The notes under the pieces: generated by a model
Told to the model about the DNA's origin: nothing
Database searches by the model: none
What the model saw: the letters and a program-made list of their open reading frames with translations, nothing else
Shown here: one piece after another, positions 30,535 to 38,258 of the stretch
Numbering within the stretch: the stretch's first letter is position 1
Layout of the letters: the number at the start of each line of letters is the position of its first letter
Assembly (NCBI GenBank): GCA_934476675.1
Contig: CAKSOE010000030.1
Coordinates: 1-38,681, forward strand
Length of the DNA: 38,681 nucleotides
Direction: 5' to 3'
Origin: an uncultured Clostridia bacterium
Lineage (GTDB): Bacteria > Bacillota > Clostridia > UBA1381
Made by a program: the position numbers and the translations under genes

Positions 30535-31389
30535 ATGGAAACAGGATTTACATTTAAAAACAGACATTCCTCCGAATTTGGGATAACGATGCGCACAACA
30601 TCGCGCCCGATAAGACCGGAGATGAAAAGCTATAAATACGAATCACCGCTTGCGGACGGCAGCTATGATTTTTCTGCGGCGAACAGCTACGGGCATGAGT
30701 TTTACAAAAACCGCGCCTTTACTGTTACCGCCTCCGTGGCGGCGGAGAATATAACGGCTTTAATGCGCAGAGTTTCCGACATAAGCGTGTGGCTCATGGG
30801 AAAGGGGATACTTACCTTTGACGATACGCCCTTTATAGAATGGCGTGCAAGTGTGCCGGGAAGTATCGACTATGTGCCGGAACGGTACGGGCGCAAAGCA
30901 ATCCTCGGCATTACGTTTGAGGTTGAGCCGTTTGCTATGCTGGAGTTTGGCACGGGTGACGGTCCCTTGCTTGACAGTGAAATACATATTGACAGCAGTG
31001 TGTATATAGGCATTGACGATGCGTATACATATGCGTTAAGCGGCACGGCAAGCACCGAGATTGCCAACACGGGCGATTGGTACGTGCGTCCGGTGTTTAC
31101 GGTAACGGCGGAAAATCCTTTTAAAAGCTTTTGTATCTCATGCGGCAATAAAAGCTTTACGGTAACACAGGAGGGCTTGAACGATATGGTTATTGATATG
31201 AATAGGCATACGGTCAAGACCGTTTCCGGTACTGATATAAAGGATTTTGACGGCGATATGTTCGAGCTTCCGCCTGGGAATACGCAGATACGGACGGCGG
31301 CGGAAATGGTATCGGGTGACGCGGATTATACGCTCAGTGTTGTATTTACTTCAAAATACATGAATTTTGCCGATGAGGAACGTTTTTAA
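30535..31389 (+). CDS. Distal tail protein (Dit)
   Basis: 284 aa. FTFKNRHSSEFGITMRTTSRPIRPEMKSYKYE (parts), YDFSAANSYGHEFYKNRAFTV and a C-terminal galectin-like part (VIDMNRHTVKTVSGTDIKDFDGDMFELPPGNTQI in parts) fit siphophage Dit. It forms the hub joining tail tube and Tal. Ribosome site AAAGGAGGCGGCGGAGA. Confidence 0.9.
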   Translation: METGFTFKNRHSSEFGITMRTTSRPIRPEMKSYKYESPLADGSYDFSAANSYGHEFYKNRAFTVTASVAAENITALMRRVSDISVWLMGKGILTFDDTPFIEWRASVPGSIDYVPERYGRKAILGITFEVEPFAMLEFGTGDGPLLDSEIHIDSSVYIGIDDAYTYALSGTASTEIANTGDWYVRPVFTVTAENPFKSFCISCGNKSFTVTQEGLNDMVIDMNRHTVKTVSGTDIKDFDGDMFELPPGNTQIRTAAEMVSGDADYTLSVVFTSKYMNFADEERF

Positions 31390-31398
31390 GGAGGATAT

Positions 31399-32892
31399 AT
31401 GCTGATACTTGAAAAATGGGAATATAATTCTCAAAAAATAAATGCTGATTTGCAGATGAAAACGATTCTCGATGAAGCGACAAACGTAAAAGTTACGGAG
31501 GAAATAAACCGCGAATATTATCTCGATTTTGATTTTCCGGTGGATTCGGAGAAAACGGAACGGATAAGCGAGGATTGCACGGTTGTGTGTGAGGGTCAGC
31601 GATACCGCATAATAAAAACCTCACGTGAGGAGAGCGGCGGAACGATGCACGTACAGGCTATGCACATATTCCACTATGAAGCAAAAAGCCGGCATATCGC
31701 AACATTCGGCGGTGACAGTAACACGATAGGCAATACACCGCCCGTTATTATCGAAAAAGCCGTAACAACCAGATACACAAACATGGGTTTGAGCGCTGAC
31801 CCGAAGCTTACACAGCTTACACAGGCGGAGACGGAGATTCTCGGAATGGCACGTGTGGGCGATGACGGTTTCCGTATAGATATTATTGACCCGATAGACA
31901 AAACGAACGCATGGGACGCATTACAGCAGATCATAACCAACAGCGGCAAGGGTGAAATGTATATTGACAACAACAAATTCGCAATTGTTGAACGAATCGG
32001 AACAGATAACGGCGTAAGGCTTGACATAACGCGTAATATGCAGAATGTGACGATAGAACGCGATATTACGAATATGATAACAAGGCTTTACCCCTACGGT
32101 CCCGACGATTTGAATATAGTAGGCTATGCGAACAGGGACTACATCCAGAGCGATAATGCGGAGCTGTACGGTATAAAAGAGGGATATAAGGATTACAGCG
32201 ACTACACAACACCCGAAAAGCTTTATACAAGAGCGATGTGGGAGTTTGACGCGGCAAATCCCGAAAGAATTGACGTGCCGGATATAAACATAACCGGAGA
32301 AATAATTGATTTGTCAAAGCTTTCGGACAGCGGAATGAAGCCTTTGCATCTGGGCGATACCGTACACGTAATTGATAACGGCACAAAGATAACGGAACGC
32401 GTGATTAAAATAGAACGCTATCCGTATGAGCCGCTGCAAACGACGGTTTCAATCGGGCGAGTGAAAAAGGATCTGTTTTTCTACATGAACCAAATGGGGA
32501 AAATAGCGAAGATTTCCGAACGCAACAGCACATCAAACGGAAAAATAACATCGGGGGCAATTTCGGGAACAATCACCGCACAAAGCTCCGGCACGTCGGA
32601 AAGTGTGCGCAGTAAGGAGAATAATTTTACTCTTGTGATAGATGAAGCGCATTTGTCGGTGTACGATAATAGCCAGCCGATACTAAGGCAGGAACGATTT
32701 TATGTCGGACAGTACAACGGAGCATTCATGTTTGATTTGTTTGGAAGAACCGATAAAGAAAAACTGCTGTGTCTTGATAGTACCGGACTTTCGGTTAAAG
32801 CAGTGTCGGTCAAGATAGGCGATAACGAGCTGAAAAACGACAGTGACGGAAACTTGTGTATAAACGGTAAAAAAATAGTATTGGAGGGATAA
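31399..32892 (+). CDS. Tail-associated protein (Tal/prophage endopeptidase-tail)
   Basis: 497 aa. MLILEKWEYNSQKINADLQMK..., REYYLDFDFPVDSEK, MHVQAMHIFHYEAKSRH, VTIERDITNMITRLYPYG and LHLGDTVHVIDNGTKITERVIKIERYPYEP (in parts) fit the gp27-like Tal N-terminal module. There is no clear peptidase or lysozyme domain in the last 120 residues, which are beta rich. It closes the tube tip and helps cell-wall entry. Confidence 0.9.
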   Translation: MLILEKWEYNSQKINADLQMKTILDEATNVKVTEEINREYYLDFDFPVDSEKTERISEDCTVVCEGQRYRIIKTSREESGGTMHVQAMHIFHYEAKSRHIATFGGDSNTIGNTPPVIIEKAVTTRYTNMGLSADPKLTQLTQAETEILGMARVGDDGFRIDIIDPIDKTNAWDALQQIITNSGKGEMYIDNNKFAIVERIGTDNGVRLDITRNMQNVTIERDITNMITRLYPYGPDDLNIVGYANRDYIQSDNAELYGIKEGYKDYSDYTTPEKLYTRAMWEFDAANPERIDVPDINITGEIIDLSKLSDSGMKPLHLGDTVHVIDNGTKITERVIKIERYPYEPLQTTVSIGRVKKDLFFYMNQMGKIAKISERNSTSNGKITSGAISGTITAQSSGTSESVRSKENNFTLVIDEAHLSVYDNSQPILRQERFYVGQYNGAFMFDLFGRTDKEKLLCLDSTGLSVKAVSVKIGDNELKNDSDGNLCINGKKIVLEG

Positions 32893-32895
32893 GGA

Positions 32896-34368
32896 TTGAA
32901 CTGGGAAAATTGGCAGGAGGATTATTCCGGCAAAACTCGGTTAAAAGACTGGTGGAAAATGATTAAAATTAATCTGGGTATTATTAAGGACAATATTACC
33001 GGATTAAAGGGTGAGGTTGACAAAAAAGCAGGAACAGCAGAAATGAGAGAGGTGCTTAGCCGGTTAATAAACCAAAAAGCGAATAAGGAGACACCGGACG
33101 GCGGCTTTCAGGCAGGACGTACAGCAGAGGCAAACGCAGGCGGGGCTGTCGGACAGGACACTTTGGCAGGCGATGGATTTGCCGGCGGGAAAAATGCAAA
33201 AACAGCGGTGAAGCAAACTTGGAGTGACGGCACGATTACATATAGTTCGATAACCGCGGTACAGTTGGGCGAGGGTTTAAACTCAAAAAGCTATACCGCA
33301 CAGATTTTTGACTATAAACTGGTTGCCGATGATGCCAAAATCCCCACCGCATCCGACGGCAGGAAGTATTTAAAAGATGTTGGCAAACTTTCCTCACTGC
33401 AAACAACCGAAAAATCCAATATTGTCGGTGCTGTGAATGAGCTGAAAACACAAAAAGTTGATAAAGAGAGCGGCAAAGGATTAAGCACAATCGAGAATAT
33501 CTCCGTAATGCACAGTACGCATACAGGTTCAGACGAAACAGAAATCGATGACCCGTATGCAACTATGACAATCAACAGGCAAGACGGAAAATCAAATGTC
33601 GAAAAAATCCTTACACTTGCGCATCGTGAAACATTTGACCATCCGGACGGCAGTGTAACGGAGGAAAAGCTTTCATCGGAACTGTTGGAAAAAATAAATG
33701 CGTTACATGGTTTCGGCGCCGATTTCTGGACGGGATTTTTCAAAACAGGTCGGACGGATTTCTCATATGCTTTTATAAACAACGGAGCAGTGGAGATTAA
33801 GCCTACACAAGCTATAAACGCAACGGTTATAAAGTATATGCTTTTGAACTGTTCGGAGCTTGCAGACGCGTCACCGATTGTCGTAAACCTTTCCGCAGAT
33901 AATCCCGTTGTAGTAGGGGTATGTATGGGATGCAGTAAAATGACAAAGCCGCCCGTAATCAATTTCACAGGCGAAAATGCGCACGTCTGCCGTTCGTATG
34001 TATCGGCATATGCAAACTGTGCAAAATTAACACAGTGTACGATATGGTTTGGTGACGGAACGCAATCGGCAAGCGGTGAGCGTACCGACATGGCAAACAC
34101 ATTTCTGAATTGTTCCGCATTGACAAACCTTACATTCTCCGGCAGCGGCAGTCCAAAAAGCCTTGACCTATCGGCGTGTAAGCTGCTTTCAAACGAAAGC
34201 ATACAAAGCCTGTACAATGCGCTTATGGACGTAAGCGCAGTAACGAGCGGAACATATAAAATCACAATCAATTCCGATATTCAGACCAAAATAACGGCGT
34301 TAAGTCTTGACTTTGCCGCAAAAGGCTGGACGTTGGAAGTCAAACAGGAGGAAACGTCAAATGCGTAA
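32896..34368 (+). CDS. Baseplate/receptor-binding protein candidate
   Basis: 490 aa, TTG start with GGAGGG 8 bases before. The N-terminal helical part (TRLKDWWKMIKINLGIIKDNI) anchors; the middle has a fibre-like Gly/Ala region and KSNIVGAVNELKTQKVDKESGKG (parts), typical of tail fibres. The C-terminal 200 residues (NCSELADASPIVV ... NCSALTNLTFSGSG ... DLSACKLLSNESIQSLYNALM) resemble BspA-like repeats that bind surface ligands. It is the best receptor-binding candidate. Confidence 0.75.
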   Translation: MNWENWQEDYSGKTRLKDWWKMIKINLGIIKDNITGLKGEVDKKAGTAEMREVLSRLINQKANKETPDGGFQAGRTAEANAGGAVGQDTLAGDGFAGGKNAKTAVKQTWSDGTITYSSITAVQLGEGLNSKSYTAQIFDYKLVADDAKIPTASDGRKYLKDVGKLSSLQTTEKSNIVGAVNELKTQKVDKESGKGLSTIENISVMHSTHTGSDETEIDDPYATMTINRQDGKSNVEKILTLAHRETFDHPDGSVTEEKLSSELLEKINALHGFGADFWTGFFKTGRTDFSYAFINNGAVEIKPTQAINATVIKYMLLNCSELADASPIVVNLSADNPVVVGVCMGCSKMTKPPVINFTGENAHVCRSYVSAYANCAKLTQCTIWFGDGTQSASGERTDMANTFLNCSALTNLTFSGSGSPKSLDLSACKLLSNESIQSLYNALMDVSAVTSGTYKITINSDIQTKITALSLDFAAKGWTLEVKQEETSNA

Positions 34369-35812
34369 AAAAGTAATTACAATTATAATGTCAATAATAA
34401 TGTTTGTTGTCTGCATATCGCCTGTTACGGCATATGAATACGACAGCGACAAAGTAACCGTATACGTGACCGTCAACGATATAACGGACGCGGACAATCC
34501 GCTTGATACGATTTACGAGCGGCAGCCGCTTACCGTAACCAATTTTGATATGTCGCAGTATGGCGAGGAATTTAACGGCATACAGATACTTGACAGCGGC
34601 GTTACATATCTTCATGTATTAATTGCGCTGCATGAACAACTGTACGGCAAAGCCGATGTTGAAAACAAGCTTAAAATCGACAGCGGCGGTGTGACAAGAA
34701 TATTCATGGGACGTTCGGTCGGTTCGATAATGTATAAGAACGGCAATTACATTTTTGCAATACCGCAGTATGTAAACGTAAGAAACGGCGATGAAGTTAA
34801 TATATGCCTTTATGATGAGGGTTACAATCAAGCAATCGCAAGCTTTTCACAGGCGTATGTAAATGCGGCAGAGGGCGAAACGGTAAATTTAAACCTGTTT
34901 ACACATCACTGGTATCCGGAAAATACGGAAAACATATCCGGCGCGGAATTGGTGGACGAAAACGGCATATATATGACGGACGCGGACGGAAATATAATAA
35001 CCACCGATGAGGACGGGAATTTTTCTCTGACGTTCCCGAAAGCGGGATTGTATAAGGTTACAATAATGCCTACACTCGGCTATTATATGGCAAGCGGCGG
35101 CGGTACGTGGCTTGTATGGTGGGAGAAAGAAACCGTTCCGGCAGACTATGACAGCGCCACGGCAATGGGTAAGGCTATTGATGCGCTTCTTGCCGATAGC
35201 AGCATTTCAAATATAGATGTAGTGAACTGGGCAGCGTTCCGCAGTATTGATGAATTAAGCACGATTGAGGGTTACACCCACACAGAAACCAATACGCCGA
35301 ATCAGTACAAGCCTACAATACGGCAGATAACAGTAAACGATACCACACAGACCGTAAGCACGACTTATAAAACTCCGGCGCATACGGAGCTTGTGGAACA
35401 CAGGCAGTTTGTAAGCGGTGAAGCAAAACAAAAGGTTGACTATACGACACCGTGGACAATTGTTAATGTAACGGACAAATTCATGATAACGGGCGTAACC
35501 AAAAACAGCAAGCAGATATACATAACCACTCTGAACAGCAGCGCATATACGGGAAGTCTGATGTGTGCCGGATATGATGAGGATGAGAACGGCGAATTAC
35601 TCTTTAAAGAATTACGGTTTGCGAATAATAATATGTTTAACTTCACCGCAGACCATGATTGCTATAAAGTGTTTGCGTGGGAAAGCGGTATGTCTCCGGC
35701 TTGCGCGGCGTATTTCTACGATAACCGTTCGGCGGCGAATGTGTTGCAGTGGAATCTGACAATGCCGAAGCCGGATAACGTAATAACCACGGGAGGAGGT
35801 GACGGAGAATGA
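34361..35812 (+). CDS. Secreted protein with DUF4430-like N-terminal part
   Basis: 483 aa. A clear signal peptide (MRKKVITIIMSIIMFVVCIS with VTA cleavage near 24) is unusual in a structural operon. The mature part begins with beta-rich segments (VTVYVTVNDITDADNPLDTI, FNGIQILDSGVTYLHVLIALHEQ, GNYIFAIPQYVNVRNGDEVNI in pieces) resembling DUF4430/transcobalamin-like modules, then a DGNIITTDEDGNFSLTFPKAG-type domain and a C-terminal half without anchor. Start at 34361 follows AGGAGGAAACGTCAA and overlaps the previous gene by 8 bases. It may be a lysogenic-conversion factor rather than a virion part. Confidence 0.8.
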   Translation: MRKKVITIIMSIIMFVVCISPVTAYEYDSDKVTVYVTVNDITDADNPLDTIYERQPLTVTNFDMSQYGEEFNGIQILDSGVTYLHVLIALHEQLYGKADVENKLKIDSGGVTRIFMGRSVGSIMYKNGNYIFAIPQYVNVRNGDEVNICLYDEGYNQAIASFSQAYVNAAEGETVNLNLFTHHWYPENTENISGAELVDENGIYMTDADGNIITTDEDGNFSLTFPKAGLYKVTIMPTLGYYMASGGGTWLVWWEKETVPADYDSATAMGKAIDALLADSSISNIDVVNWAAFRSIDELSTIEGYTHTETNTPNQYKPTIRQITVNDTTQTVSTTYKTPAHTELVEHRQFVSGEAKQKVDYTTPWTIVNVTDKFMITGVTKNSKQIYITTLNSSAYTGSLMCAGYDEDENGELLFKELRFANNNMFNFTADHDCYKVFAWESGMSPACAAYFYDNRSAANVLQWNLTMPKPDNVITTGGGDGE

Positions 35813-36051
35813 AAAAGAAAATTGTAAAGGCCGTATTTGATATAGCGCACGCAAACGGTGTTGACATCGGCGTGGGAATGGATATGTTTAATCATAACGT
35901 TGCAACGCATGAGAATATCAATAAAGGCTCTGATTTTGATTTTACGCAGAATATAGAACCGGAAACACTCGGCGAAGCGTATGACTATATCACGGAAAAC
36001 TATAAAGAGCTTGTAGCTGCATACGCAGACGGCACAATCGACAAAATTTAA
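35809..36051 (+). CDS. Small late protein, 80 aa
   Basis: Overlaps the stop of the secreted protein by 4 bases and follows GGAGGTGACGGAGA. MKKKIVKAVFDIAHANGVDIG, then MDMFNHNVATHENINKGSDFDF and an acidic helical end (YDYITENYKELVAAYADG). No family recognised. Position between fibre and lysis genes suggests a small tail or accessory protein. Confidence 0.7.
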   Translation: MKKKIVKAVFDIAHANGVDIGVGMDMFNHNVATHENINKGSDFDFTQNIEPETLGEAYDYITENYKELVAAYADGTIDKI

Positions 36052-36064
36052 GGAGGATTAACAA

Positions 36065-36340
36065 ATGAGTAGTACAATCATTATCAGCGTTATTGGGTTG
36101 TGTTTTACGGCTCTCGGTACGTGGGTAGGCTATAAACGCGGCTTGCAGAACGACAGCAACGCAGAGGGTTCTCTCCGTTCCGACATAGGTTATATTAAAT
36201 CAAGTGTGGACGATTTGAAAATCGAACAGAAGAATTTTAATAATCTGCACTATACGCTTGCCGAACGTGTCGGACGCGTGGAGGAAAGCGCAAAATCAGC
36301 ACACAAAAGACTTGACAGCATAGAAGAAAAAATTAAGTGA
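36065..36340 (+). CDS. Membrane plus coiled-coil protein (XhlA-like)
   Basis: 91 aa. N-terminal transmembrane helix (IIISVIGLCFTALGTWVGY), then a coiled coil with KSSVDDLKIEQKNF and ERVGRVEESAKSAHKRLDSI. This resembles phage hemolysin/XhlA-type lysis accessories, though the helix is at the opposite end from classic XhlA. It lies just before the Tad1-like gene and holin. Ribosome site AAGGAGGATTAACAA. Confidence 0.75.
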   Translation: MSSTIIISVIGLCFTALGTWVGYKRGLQNDSNAEGSLRSDIGYIKSSVDDLKIEQKNFNNLHYTLAERVGRVEESAKSAHKRLDSIEEKIK

Positions 36341-36352
36341 GGAGTAATTATC

Positions 36353-36727
36353 ATGGAAAAATTATCAACTATTCAGAAACGCGAAAAATTAAACGATGTC
36401 TATATTGCGGAGACATCGGGAGCCGGAGGAGCAGTTCATAAGTATGCAATAGCAAAACACACAGAAAATTCCGATTTTCCACAGGAAATAATTGCAGAGA
36501 TACAATTTCAGCATGGAGCAAGAAAAGACCCTAACGCACAAACAGGCGTGTTGGATTGTGACCTTTTGGAAATTGTACGCGACAGGCTTAAAGCTTTCCA
36601 GAGCGGAGATTTTGCAACAAGGGAAAATGCAATAGCGCTTACTCATATCGAGGAGGCTCTCATGTGGCTTAATCGCAGAGTTGAGGACAGAATCGAAAGA
36701 AATGTGTTAGGCACATACAATAAGTAA
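36353..36727 (+). CDS. Tad1/Acb2-like signal-sequestering protein
   Basis: 124 aa. The N-terminal strand region (DVYIAETSGAGGAVHKYAIAKH in part) leads to EIIAEIQFQHGARKDPNAQTGV, LLEIVRDRLKAFQSGDFATREN and AIALTHIEEALMWLNRRVEDRIERNVLGTY (parts), the Tad1/Acb2 layout. Known members bind cyclic nucleotides of Thoeris (Tad1) or CBASS (Acb2) and so block those defences. It sits in the late operon, while a Tad2-like gene is early. Which ligand it binds is not shown. Confidence 0.85.
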   Translation: MEKLSTIQKREKLNDVYIAETSGAGGAVHKYAIAKHTENSDFPQEIIAEIQFQHGARKDPNAQTGVLDCDLLEIVRDRLKAFQSGDFATRENAIALTHIEEALMWLNRRVEDRIERNVLGTYNK

Positions 36728-36746
36728 ACAAGGGAGGAGTTTTATT

Positions 36747-37019
36747 ATGATTAACTGGAAAATAAGATTTAAAAACCCTGTGTTTTATATGCAGCTTATA
36801 TTGGCGGTGTTAACGCCTGTGCTTGCGTATATGGGATTAACGGTAAAAGACCTTACAACATGGGCGGCGGTCGGAAACGTGCTTTTGCAGGCTGTTTCAA
36901 ATCCGTATGTTCTTGCGTTGGTTTTGGTGAGCGTGTGGAATGCGGTTAATGACCCGACAACTTCGGGCATATCCGACAGCACAAATGCGCTCACGTATGA
37001 TAAACCGAACGGGGAGTGA
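36747..37019 (+). CDS. Phage holin (phi LC3 type)
   Basis: 90 aa. MINWKIRFKNPVFYMQLILAVLTPVLAYMGLTVKDLTTW (in parts), two transmembrane helices (about 13-30 and 52-66) and a polar C-terminus SDSTNALTYDKPNGE match phi-LC3 family holins. It makes the membrane lesion that lets the amidase reach the wall. Ribosome site GGGAGGAGTTTTATT. Confidence 0.92.
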   Translation: MINWKIRFKNPVFYMQLILAVLTPVLAYMGLTVKDLTTWAAVGNVLLQAVSNPYVLALVLVSVWNAVNDPTTSGISDSTNALTYDKPNGE

Positions 37020-37025
37020 TTACAT

Positions 37026-37829
37026 ATGCGTATTAATCAAGGTAAACCGTGTCACGGCAGTAATTATACTGCCGGACGCGGAGGAAACAGCATAAGGTAT
37101 ATTGTAATACATTTTACGTCCAATGACGGCGATACGGCTCAAAATAACTGCACATACTTTGCCGGGGCAAATAGGCAAGCTTCTGCGCATTATTTCGTAG
37201 GCAATGACGGAATATATCAGAGTGTGCAGGATAAAGATAAAGCGTGGCATTGCGGCGGAACAAGCGTATACAAGCATAAATACTGCCGTAATGCGAACAG
37301 TATCGGAATTGAGATGTGCAGCCGTATAAGCAAGGGGCATTATATCATAGACAGCGAAATTGTTGATATGACGGTTGAACTGACGCGGTATCTGATGAAT
37401 AAATATAACATACCGTTGGAAAATGTGATACGGCATTATGATGTGTGGGATAAGGACTGTCCCGAACCGTTTGTAAGAAATCCCAAACAGTGGATAAATT
37501 TCAAAAACAGATTAAAGGAGGACGAACCAATGACAGCAGATGAAAAGAAAGAATTTACGGAGCTTAAAGCAATGCTTGATAAGGTTGCTGACAAGCAAAA
37601 GGCAATTGATGATAGCCTGTCAAATCTTTATGAAATAGTCAAGGCAATTAAGAAACCGATGATTTACAACTACATAGACGAAAATATGCCGGAGTGGGCG
37701 CATGAGGGCGTGCAGTGGTGTGTTGACAACGGCATTATCACCGGAACGGGTGACGGTCTGGGACTTGATGATAAAGATTTGAAATACTGCACCATGATTA
37801 TGCGAATTATGAAAAAACTTGACAAGTAA
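37026..37829 (+). CDS. Endolysin: Amidase_2 with C-terminal SLH-like domain
   Basis: 267 aa N-acetylmuramoyl-L-alanine amidase. Zn ligands His29 (IVIHFTSNDG), His137 (VIRHYDVW) and Cys145 (DKDCPEP) are visible; SIGIEMCS and YFVGNDGIYQSVQD are also typical. From residue 169 comes a coiled segment and an SLH-like wall-binding domain (MPEWAHEGVQWCVDNGIITGTGDG). A strong internal ribosome site AAAGGAGG precedes Met169 (37530), so a separate C-terminal product is likely. Overlapping promoter for a small RNA at its end. Confidence 0.94.
   Translation: MRINQGKPCHGSNYTAGRGGNSIRYIVIHFTSNDGDTAQNNCTYFAGANRQASAHYFVGNDGIYQSVQDKDKAWHCGGTSVYKHKYCRNANSIGIEMCSRISKGHYIIDSEIVDMTVELTRYLMNKYNIPLENVIRHYDVWDKDCPEPFVRNPKQWINFKNRLKEDEPMTADEKKEFTELKAMLDKVADKQKAIDDSLSNLYEIVKAIKKPMIYNYIDENMPEWAHEGVQWCVDNGIITGTGDGLGLDDKDLKYCTMIMRIMKKLDK
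37530..37829 (+). CDS. Internal-start product of the lysin gene (wall-binding part)
   Basis: In frame with the lysin, ATG 37530 stands 8 bases after AAAGGAGG, better than the site of the full gene. The 99-aa product has the coiled segment (ADEKKEFTELKAMLDKV) and the SLH-like domain without the catalytic part. Several clostridial phage lysins are known to need such a C-terminal product for oligomeric activity. Confidence 0.6.
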   Translation: MTADEKKEFTELKAMLDKVADKQKAIDDSLSNLYEIVKAIKKPMIYNYIDENMPEWAHEGVQWCVDNGIITGTGDGLGLDDKDLKYCTMIMRIMKKLDK

Positions 37830-37847
37830 TTAATTTCATGGTATAAT
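37819..37847 (+). promoter_or_regulatory. Promoter of small RNA near attR
   Basis: TTGACA (37819-37824), 17-bp spacer, TATAAT (37842-37847), a full consensus promoter. The -35 lies in the last codons of the lysin gene. It should work in the lysogen without phage activators. Confidence 0.8.
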
Positions 37848-37852
37848 ATATA

Positions 37853-37950
37853 AGTCCTCGACGTTGTTACCACACGCGGCGTGGACAAAAATCAAGAGTG
37901 AATAAGGCAGAGAACATCCCTTTCCAACCGTTCTCTGTCTTATTCTTTTG
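37853..37950 (+). ncRNA. Candidate ~100-nt structured small RNA near attR
   Basis: Begins near 37853. Hairpin 1 pairs GTCCTCGACG (about 37854-37863) with CGGCGTGGAC with two mismatches. Hairpin 2 pairs GAATAAGGCAGAGAAC (37900-37915) with GTTCTCTGTCTTATTC (37930-37945), 16 bp with one wobble, then TTTT, a strong terminator. No supported frame. Target unknown; could be a regulatory RNA or RNA antitoxin. Confidence 0.6.
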
Positions 37951-37973
37951 GCATAAATATTAGCATAAAAAAA

Positions 37974-38005
37974 CACCGAAAAACAAATGTTTCTCGGTGT
38001 TTTAT
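37974..38005 (-). terminator. Terminator that serves int in the circular phage
   Basis: On the minus strand AACACCGAGAAAC ... GTTTTTCGGTGTT is followed by a T run. In the circular genome it lies just after the alternative int stop at 38011-38013 and would end the int transcript. In the prophage it is at the far end, separated from int. It may also work weakly on the plus strand. Confidence 0.75.
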
Positions 38006-38076
38006 ATCCGTTACAGCTTTATGATTTGACAAATGATAGATTCAAAGCAAAATAGCTGTTCGGATATTAAAATATT

Positions 38077-38086
38077 TGGTGAGCCA
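38077..38086. other. attR core of the prophage
   Basis: TGGTGAGCCA, identical to attL core 135-144. The left side (TTCGGATA at 38059-38066, 10 bp away) is phage DNA and mirrors TATCCGAA at 155-162. The right side continues as a tRNA-Lys 3' portion, so host DNA begins at 38087. Confidence 0.8.
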
Positions 38087-38124
38087 TCGGAGATTCGAAC
38101 CCCGGACAACTTGATTAAAAGTCA
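38077..38124 (-). pseudogene. tRNA-Lys(TTT) 3' fragment
   Basis: The minus strand reads from the anticodon loop CTTTTAA through TCAAG, the T arm (CGGGG-TTCGAAT-CTCCG) and the acceptor strand ATGGCTC to ACCA. The 5' half (acceptor, D arm, full anticodon stem) is absent: homology stops just 5' of the loop. Such half-tRNAs are left by integrative elements that recombine at the anticodon loop, so an older element probably lies to the right. Confidence 0.8.
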
Positions 38125-38172
38125 CTTATAGGGTGTATTCATGCTGTCCTTATGCGCTTTTAGGTGACCAAA

Positions 38173-38258
38173 TCACGTCTTTTGAGTTCTTTTTTTCTGT
38201 TTTCTCTGCTGTTTCACAGCAATTAGGGACAAATTAGGGACAAAAATCCGCTCCTATG
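38173..38258 (-). pseudogene. Short coding remnant, possible tyrosine-integrase tail
   Basis: On the minus strand a short open stretch reads ...FVPNLSLI...KQQRKQKKRTQKT then TGA at 38173-38175, and is cut by a stop about 28 codons upstream. The basic tail directly before a tRNA 3' half looks like the end of an old integrase gene, but it is too short to prove. Confidence 0.25.
38220..38245. repeat. 26-bp direct repeat, right copy (host flank)
   Basis: Identical to 45-70, with the tandem 11-bp unit ATTAGGGACAA. If the prophage is removed at the 10-bp cores, the two copies lie about 210 bp apart on either side of the tRNA-Lys fragment and terminator, like arm sites around a recombination core. 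Confidence 0.85.

Noticed and set aside
33312..34271. 319-aa minus-strand frame
   Set aside because: Shadow of the receptor-binding candidate; low-complexity translation without start signals.
37903..37968. 21-codon GTG frame in the attR small RNA
   Set aside because: It runs through the terminator stem and has no ribosome site.
45..38245. The 26-bp direct repeats as the prophage attachment sites
   Set aside because: They were my first choice, but the 10-bp core at the tRNA end explains more: symmetric attP arms, restored int stop and terminator, and the tRNA-terminator junction in the empty site.
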